In this document: piece after piece, positions 60,201 to 64,000 of the stretch
Layout of the letters: every line of letters starts with the position of its first letter
How positions within the stretch are numbered: the first letter of the stretch is position 1
Source of the DNA: Amnibacterium sp. CER49
GTDB lineage: Bacteria; Actinomycetota; Actinomycetes; Actinomycetales; Microbacteriaceae
Length of the DNA stretch: 64,000 bases
Assembly: GCF_029846255.1 (NCBI RefSeq)
Contig: NZ_JARVWQ010000001.1
Coordinates: 1,302,001-1,366,000, forward strand
Reading direction: 5' to 3'
Made by a program: the position numbers and the translations under genes
Notes under the pieces: generated by a model
Database searches by the model: none
The model's input: only the letters and a program-made list of their open reading frames with translations
Told to the model about the DNA's origin: nothing

Positions 60201-60678
60201 GCGCGCCGACCAGGACGCCTGGACGGGCGAGTTCGGTGCGGTGCGCGAGCTCGCGGGCCTGATGGCCGAGCGGAACCTCTGGCGCTACCGGCCCGTCGCC
60301 GCGACCGTCCGGCTCGAAGCCGACGGCGCCGAGCGCGACCTGCTGCGCGTCCTCGCCGCGGGCGTCCGTGCCGGTGGCCCGCTGCGGGTCTCCACGGCGC
60401 GGCCGCTGCGTCCGGAGGTCGGCGCGCTGCTCGCGCGCCTCCAGATCCCGGTGTCGGTCGAGGGCGCGCCGGTGCTCACCGGTCGGGTCCGCCAGATCGG
60501 CGGATCCGCTGCGGACCTGCTCCGCGCCGCCGGCGGCGACCCCGACCTGGCGATCTGGGGCGGGCCTGTCTCCACCGCGGGCCGGCTGGAGCTGCTGCCG
60601 TTCGTGCACGAGCAGTCGGTGAGCATCACCGCGCATCGCTTCGGCACGCCGAACCACCTCACCGACGCGGTGATCTGA
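57280..60678 (+). CDS. putA: Bifunctional proline dehydrogenase / L-glutamate-semialdehyde dehydrogenase
   Basis: 1132 residues. The proline dehydrogenase part (about 90-470) has VDYVSIKVSA, LDMEEFKDLDLTIAVFQRLL, GIVLQAYLPDALG and KVRLVKGANLPME. The aldehyde dehydrogenase part (about 520-1010) has PPWNFPVAIPAGGVLAALAAG, catalytic Glu in LLAETSGKNAMV (near 713) and Cys in GHAGQKCSAASL (near 747), and KRSSVGPGAKAGGPNYL. A C-terminal ALDH-like extension follows. It oxidises proline to glutamate with FAD then NAD. No ribbon-helix-helix domain, so unlike E. coli PutA it is not a self-repressor; the divergent LysR takes that place. Confidence 0.96.
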   Translation: MTDTLPPAVTLPEGEQELAKRTEDLVRTWLEKAAATRQDPSAARLAGVLRDPKGLAFTVGFVDGVVRPEDLRAAAKRLAAIAPDVPRFLPLPLRLAVRLGGLTAPVLPQVVVPVARRALRGMVAHLIIDATPRRLGPAIARIRERGVRLNLNLLGEAVLGEHEADRRLEGTRALVKRPDVDYVSIKVSAAVAPHSPWAFDEAVDDIVERLEPLYRDAKAHGTFLNLDMEEFKDLDLTIAVFQRLLDEPRYLDYSAGIVLQAYLPDALGAMIRLQEWSALRRARGGAPIKVRLVKGANLPMERVESSLHDWPLATWHTKAETDTNYKRVLDYALTPERVDAVKLGVAGHNLFDVAHAWLLAGDRGVRDGIDFEMLLGMATGQAEAVRQDVGGLLVYTPVVHPREFDVAIAYLVRRLEEGASQDNFMSAVFELSSNPALFERERERFLTSLAALDPHVPESHRRPRSIEPRTADAPFRNAVDTDPAVAEHRRWAREVLGAASTSDAGRATLEAGTVTEAVKLDALLEQTRAAGADWGARPAAERAAVLRRAAELLEERRGGLVEVMASEAGKTMDQADPEVSEAIDFARYYAERALELEQVDGARFVPARLTVVAPPWNFPVAIPAGGVLAALAAGSGVVLKPAGPASRCGAVLAEALWAAGVPRDALAFVQVDEQQLGRELIADPRVDRVILTGAWETAQLFRSFRPDLPLLAETSGKNAMVITPSADLDLAVKDLVQSAFGHAGQKCSAASLGILVGSVATSKRFLNQLVDAVSSLEVGAAWNPATRMGPVIEPAAGKLLEGLTELGAGERWLLQPKKLDAEGRLWSPGIRTGVRPGSAFHRTEYFGPVLGLMIAATLEEAIALENDVAFGLTAGLQSLEPDEIGTWIDGVQAGNLYVNRGTTGAIVGRQPFGGWKRSSVGPGAKAGGPNYLVGLGAWEADGLASAPDAPLADAVRRVLALGAADDGAFLRSAARADQDAWTGEFGAVRELAGLMAERNLWRYRPVAATVRLEADGAERDLLRVLAAGVRAGGPLRVSTARPLRPEVGALLARLQIPVSVEGAPVLTGRVRQIGGSAADLLRAAGGDPDLAIWGGPVSTAGRLELLPFVHEQSVSITAHRFGTPNHLTDAVI

Positions 60679-60708
60679 CCGCTCACGACGCCGAGCGGCC
60701 GCACGCCC

Positions 60709-60751
60709 GGGGTTCTGAGGGCACCGTCTGGAGCAACACGACAAGAACCCC
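60709..60751 (+). terminator. Weak inverted repeat after putA
   Basis: GGGGTTCT (60709-60716) and AGAACCCC (60744-60751), 8 perfect pairs around a 27-base loop, 31 bases past the putA stop. No T-tract; a terminator is possible but weak. Confidence 0.35.
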
Positions 60752-60792
60752 TGGTGCTGCAAGGAGCCACTGAGGATGTTCTGAGAAACCCG

Positions 60793-60821
60793 TTGCGGTG
60801 GTTCCTCGCCGTCCATACGTT
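60793..60821 (+). promoter_or_regulatory. Candidate sigma-70-type promoter of the S53 peptidase
   Basis: TTGCGG (60793-60798), a 17-base spacer and TACGTT (60816-60821), giving a leader of about 29 bases that carries GGGAGG before the TTG start. It is a leadered contrast to the leaderless promoters in the window. Confidence 0.5.
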
Positions 60822-60856
60822 GAGCGCAACCACCACCCCCCGACGGGAGGACCCAG

Positions 60857-62203
60857 TTGCGTTCCGTTCCCCTTCCCCGATCCGTCGTCCGGCTGACCGC
60901 CGGCGCCGCTTCGGCCCTCCTCACCGTGGCCGGGCTCGGCGCTGCCGCCGTCCCCTCGGTCGCGGTCGCCCTGCCGGCACCCGTGCCGGCCTCTGCGCAC
61001 GCTCCTCACGTCTTCACGCATCGCTCGGCGACGCCGCCGACGACCGCGGACTGCGAGGCGGCGATCCAGATCGCCTGCTACTCGCCGAACCAGTACCAGG
61101 AGGCCTACGAGGTCGACGACCTGCTGAAGGCCCACATCGACGGCCGTGGGAAGACGATCGCGATCGTCGACGCCTTCGGCTCGCCCACGATCCAGAAGGA
61201 CCTCGACGCCTTCGACAAGGCGTTCGGGCTGCCGGCCGGGCACGTGCAGGTGATCACGCCCGTGGGCGCGCCACCGGTCTTCAACGGCAACGACGCCACG
61301 CAGGTCGGCTGGGCGTTCGAGACGACGCTCGACGTCGAGTACGCCCATGCGATGGCACCGGGCGCGAGGATCCTGCTCGTCGAGACCCCGGTCGCCGAGA
61401 CCGAGGGCCTGAACGGGTTCCCGGAGATCGTGAAGGCCGAGAACTCCGTGATCCGGCACCACCTCGCCGACGTGATCTCGCAGAGCTTCGGCGCGACCGA
61501 GAACACCTTCGCGAACCCGAAGCGGGACATCGCGGGACTGCGCTCGGCGTTCAAGGAGGCCGCGGAGCACCACGTCACCGTGCTCGCGGCGTCCGGTGAC
61601 GACGGGGCGACCGACGCGACGGCCGACGGCAACGGCACGTACCCGTATCGCGTGAACTCGTGGCCGTCGAGCGATCCCCTCGTCACGAGCATCGGCGGCA
61701 CGCAGCTGCACCTCGACGCGCACGGGGACCGTCTGAGCCCCGACGTGGTCTGGAACGACGGCTACGGCGCGGGCGGTGGTGGCCTGTCCCAGGTGTTCGC
61801 CCGGCCCCGCTTCCAGAACGGTGTGGCAGGGGTCGTCGGTTCGCACCGCGGCACGCCCGACATCTCGATGACCGCGGCCGTCGACGGCGGCGCGCTCGTG
61901 TACCTGTCGTTCCCGGGTCTCCCGGCGGGGTTCTACATCGTGGGCGGGACGAGCGAGGCGACGCCGATCTTCTCGGGGATCGTCGCCGCGGCCGACCAGG
62001 TGGCGCACCACGACGTCGGGTTCATCAACCCGGCGCTCTACGCCCTCCGCGGCTCCGGGCGCGCCGGCATCGTCGACGTGACCGCCGGGAACAACTCGTT
62101 CGCCGGTGTCACGGGCTACAGCGCGAAGGCCGGCTACGACCTGGCCTCCGGCTGGGGCACGATCGACGCGCCGGAGTTCGTGCGGGCGCTCGCGAGGCGG
62201 TAG
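60857..62203 (+). CDS. Secreted S53 family peptidase (sedolisin)
   Basis: 448 residues. A signal peptide (RLTAGAASALLTVAGLGAAAV) is followed by a short leader and the S53 domain. The catalytic serine is in VGGTSEATPIFSGI (near 365); Glu and Asp of the catalytic triad are in FETTLDVEYAHAMAPGA (near 154 and 158); ASGDDGATDA forms the oxyanion region, and VTAGNNSFAG the calcium site. No separate long propeptide is visible. Sedolisins are usually acid-active endopeptidases. TTG 60857 follows GGGAGG with a six-base gap. It lies next to putA, so use of released peptides as an amino-acid source is conceivable. Confidence 0.9.
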   Translation: MRSVPLPRSVVRLTAGAASALLTVAGLGAAAVPSVAVALPAPVPASAHAPHVFTHRSATPPTTADCEAAIQIACYSPNQYQEAYEVDDLLKAHIDGRGKTIAIVDAFGSPTIQKDLDAFDKAFGLPAGHVQVITPVGAPPVFNGNDATQVGWAFETTLDVEYAHAMAPGARILLVETPVAETEGLNGFPEIVKAENSVIRHHLADVISQSFGATENTFANPKRDIAGLRSAFKEAAEHHVTVLAASGDDGATDATADGNGTYPYRVNSWPSSDPLVTSIGGTQLHLDAHGDRLSPDVVWNDGYGAGGGGLSQVFARPRFQNGVAGVVGSHRGTPDISMTAAVDGGALVYLSFPGLPAGFYIVGGTSEATPIFSGIVAAADQVAHHDVGFINPALYALRGSGRAGIVDVTAGNNSFAGVTGYSAKAGYDLASGWGTIDAPEFVRALARR

Positions 62204-62221
62204 CCGCCCTCCGCGATCCAG

Positions 62222-62258
62222 GGGACGCGCGCTTCCGGCACCCGGGGGCGCGCGTCCC
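62222..62258. terminator. Bidirectional terminator between S53 and Fn3 genes
   Basis: GGGACGCGCGC (62222-62232) pairs perfectly with GCGCGCGTCCC (62248-62258), 11 bases around a 15-base loop, between the converging S53 peptidase (ends 62203) and Fn3 protein (ends 62268). Confidence 0.85.
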
Positions 62259-62267
62259 TCGTCGTTG

Positions 62268-63179
62268 CTACCCCTTGCGCGGGCGCCGCAGCAGGAGGCC
62301 GAGCACGGCGAGCGCACCGAGCACGACCGCGGCGGCAGCGCACGCGGCGGCCGCGACGGGTGAGTCGACGAGCGTCGGCCGGATCGCCGCAGCCGACGGC
62401 GGCGCCTGCGGCTGCACGGCGGCGGCGACCGGTGCGCTCCCGCGGGCCGAGACGGTCTGCAGCGGCTGCGGGGCGACCGCCGGCATCGTCGCCGTGCCGG
62501 TGGGGCCCCCGGCAGTCGCCGTGAACATCGAGCGGACCGCGCGTGCCTGGCTCCGTCGGCCGTCCGCGGCGACCGCCGTCACCAGTGCGCTGTAGAGCGT
62601 CCCCGACGGGAGCGGCTCGAACGTCACGGAGCTGCCCCCCGCCACGGTGCGGTGCAGGTCGGTGCCGTCCGCCCCGCGGAGCTCGACGAGGTAGGACGTG
62701 ACGCCGGGCACCGGCGTCCACCGGAGTCGCAGTCCGACCCTGGTGCGGACGAGCGACGCATCGGCCACCGCCGGCACAGCCGCGGGTGCGGTCCAGCGTG
62801 CCGGGGACGACGGCACGGCTCCCTCCGCGGTCTCGGCGACGACGCGGACCCGCAGGTCGGTCCCCGGGGCGATCCCGGTGAGCAGGAGGCTCGGCACCGA
62901 GGTGGTGCTGCGTCCCCGTCCGGCCACGACGACGGCGTACCCGGTGGCACCGGGCGCGGGGTCCCACGAGAGGGTGACGGTGCCCGGCACCGCACCGGCG
63001 GCGAACCGCACCGCGGGGTCCCACGCGGGGGCCGGCGGTGTCGCCGACGGGACCGGAGCGGTCGTCGTGCTCGTCGGCGTGGGGGACGGGGTCGGGGGAT
63101 CCGCGGCCGCGGCGGCCGCCGGCAGGAGCACGAGCCCCGCGGCGAGCGCGCAGAGCAGCACGGAAGCGCGCAGTGGCAT
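62268..63179 (-). CDS. Secreted fibronectin type III protein with C-terminal anchor
   Basis: 303 residues. A signal peptide (SVLLCALAAGLVLLPAAAAAA) is followed by a Pro/Thr/Ser linker, two Fn3-like repeats (around 50-135: GTVTLSWDPAPGATGYAVVVAG; and 140-225: LRLRWTPVPGVTSYLVELRG), a disordered Pro/Ala/Gln-rich part and a C-terminal membrane span (AAAVVLGALAVLGLLL) with a basic RRPRKG end. No LPXTG is seen, so it is anchored by the C-terminal helix. Ligand-binding function unknown. GGAAGG lies about eight bases before ATG 63179. Confidence 0.8.
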   Translation of the reverse strand: MPLRASVLLCALAAGLVLLPAAAAAADPPTPSPTPTSTTTAPVPSATPPAPAWDPAVRFAAGAVPGTVTLSWDPAPGATGYAVVVAGRGRSTTSVPSLLLTGIAPGTDLRVRVVAETAEGAVPSSPARWTAPAAVPAVADASLVRTRVGLRLRWTPVPGVTSYLVELRGADGTDLHRTVAGGSSVTFEPLPSGTLYSALVTAVAADGRRSQARAVRSMFTATAGGPTGTATMPAVAPQPLQTVSARGSAPVAAAVQPQAPPSAAAIRPTLVDSPVAAAACAAAAVVLGALAVLGLLLRRPRKG

Positions 63180-63243
63180 CGGGACGGCCTTCCGATGGGG
63201 ACCATCGAGGATCCCCCGGGTGCGTCGGAAGCGCAAGGGCCGG

Positions 63244-64000
63244 TCAGGCCGCCGGGGCCGCAGCAGCACCGGGGCGCCGTGCCGCCGGCGAGCAGAGTCC
63301 CCCCACCGCGATGAGCACGAGGACGACGAGCAGCGCGAGCAGCAGGGTGAACCGCTGCCCGAGCAGACCGATGAGCGGGGGCCCGACGAGGAAGGCGAGG
63401 TAGCCGATCGTCGCCACGGCGCTGACGGCCGCGTTCGCCGTGCGCGGGTCGTCGGCGGCGGCCGACATGCCGACCGGGAAGCCGAGCGCGGCGCCGAGGC
63501 CCCAGAGCACGACCCCGACCACGGCGACGACGACGTTCGGGACCACGATCACGAGCAGCAGTCCGAGCACGGCGAACCCGGCGGAGACGCGGAGCACCGG
63601 CACGCGCCCGAACCGGTCGAGCAGTCCGGCGCCCGCGACGCGGCCGACGGTCATGGCAGCGACGAAGACGCCGAAGATCGCCGCGCCCGCGGCGTTCGTC
63701 ACGCCGTGCCCGTCGACCATGGCAAGGCTGAGCCAGTCGTTCGCGCTGCCCTCGGCGAACGCCATGCCGAGGACGATCAGCCCGATCAGCAGCACGCGGC
63801 CGTCGCGCCAGACCGCCAGGCGCGACTGCCACGTCGCACCATGCTCGGCGTGCTCCGGGTCCTCAGCGGGCTGCAGGTGACGGACCAGCGCGAGCGTCGT
63901 GACGAGGGCGATCAGGCCCACACCGGCGAAGTGGGCGGCGATCGGGACCCCGAACGCCGCGAGCGCCGAGCCGATCCCGGCACCGACCACCGTGCCGAGG
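63244..64000 (-). CDS. MFS transporter, C-terminal part (5' end outside window)
   Basis: About 252 residues remain, in frame to the window edge; the start is outside. Some seven to eight helices are visible, e.g. VLLIGLIVLGMAFAEG, IFGVFVAAMTVGRVAGAGLLDRFGRVPVL (MFS loop G-x-x-x-D-R-x-G-R) and GVVLWGLGAALGFPVGMSAAAD. The pattern is that of the FucP/YbjJ-like MFS group, with small-molecule or sugar substrates. The GTG at 63990 is not accepted as the start because hydrophobic coding continues upstream. It is 64 bases upstream of the Fn3 gene on the same strand. Confidence 0.85.
   Translation of the reverse strand, partial: LGTVVGAGIGSALAAFGVPIAAHFAGVGLIALVTTLALVRHLQPAEDPEHAEHGATWQSRLAVWRDGRVLLIGLIVLGMAFAEGSANDWLSLAMVDGHGVTNAAGAAIFGVFVAAMTVGRVAGAGLLDRFGRVPVLRVSAGFAVLGLLLVIVVPNVVVAVVGVVLWGLGAALGFPVGMSAAADDPRTANAAVSAVATIGYLAFLVGPPLIGLLGQRFTLLLALLVVLVLIAVGGLCSPAARRPGAAAAPAA

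Noticed and set aside
63187-63231. CTTCCGA/TCGGAAG repeat between the MFS and Fn3 genes as a terminator
   Set aside because: Seven pairs with a long loop, and it overlaps the Shine-Dalgarno region of the Fn3 gene; not convincing.

Overview
The window is a chromosomal segment of a very GC-rich actinobacterium, most likely a member of the Microbacteriaceae. This rests on overall base composition, frequent GTG starts, the NucS mismatch endonuclease, the MurT/GatD pair, the Gram-positive coproporphyrin-dependent haem pathway, and the actinobacterial ppiA-rhomboid-crgA-trpG-pknB-pknA-pbpA-rodA-pstP-fhaB-fhaA-tRNA-Leu block, which in relatives lies close to oriC. I see no insertion sequence, prophage, integrase, rRNA or CRISPR array. 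Genes are tightly packed and no gene-free stretch exceeds 300 bases; the larger gaps (26833-27042, 43314-43479, 53931-54139, 55417-55575, 60679-60856) are described below.

Layout. 1-8.6 kb: 3' end of lipA, a soluble kinase-GAF protein, small membrane and hypothetical genes, a hydroxyacyl-CoA dehydrogenase, a TRIC-type channel, a PspC protein, a thioredoxin-reductase-like flavoprotein, and alanine dehydrogenase divergent from an Lrp regulator. 8.6-13.6 kb: a LacI regulator followed by araB-araD-araA, with a near-ideal lac-type operator overlapping the regulator stop codon. 13.7-20.8 kb: a HAD phosphatase, an SDR, an AlkA-like glycosylase, murT-gatD, a D,D-carboxypeptidase lipoprotein and two oxidoreductases. 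20.9-31.9 kb: a haem island with every step from glutamyl-tRNA to haem (hemE-cgoX, then chdC-cpfC-hemC-hemD-hemB-hemL as a chain of 4-base overlaps, with hemA divergent) and three small membrane-protein genes inserted. 32-43.3 kb: antibiotic-kinase-like, GNAT, RibD-like, VOC, a beta-lactamase-fold protein lacking the serine nucleophile, a PepO peptidase, nucS, zwf, another kinase, and tRNA-Leu. 43.5-55.4 kb: the cell-shape and signalling operon (fhaA-fhaB-pstP-rodA-pbpA-pknA-pknB), then trpG, crgA, a hydrolase, rhomboid and ppiA. 55.6-64 kb: a histone-H1-like membrane protein, a LysR regulator divergent from putA, a secreted sedolisin, an Fn3 surface protein and the 3' part of an MFS transporter gene.

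How they work together. FhaA/FhaB are phosphothreonine readers, PknA/PknB write, PstP erases, and RodA/PbpA polymerise and cross-link peptidoglycan, with CrgA at the septum. MurT/GatD amidate lipid II, and the lipoprotein carboxypeptidase trims peptides. The haem genes form a complete pathway whose last three enzymes (CgoX, CpfC, ChdC) are those of the coproporphyrin-dependent route. The arabinose genes have no transporter or glycosidase nearby.

The most general non-coding signal is a recurrent -10-like hexamer (mostly TANNNT) placed 6-8 bases before the start codon of about twenty genes on both strands. This indicates many leaderless transcripts. Several strong palindromes (putA/LysR gap, ara operator, hemA upstream, 14462) and three large intergenic inverted repeats also stand out.
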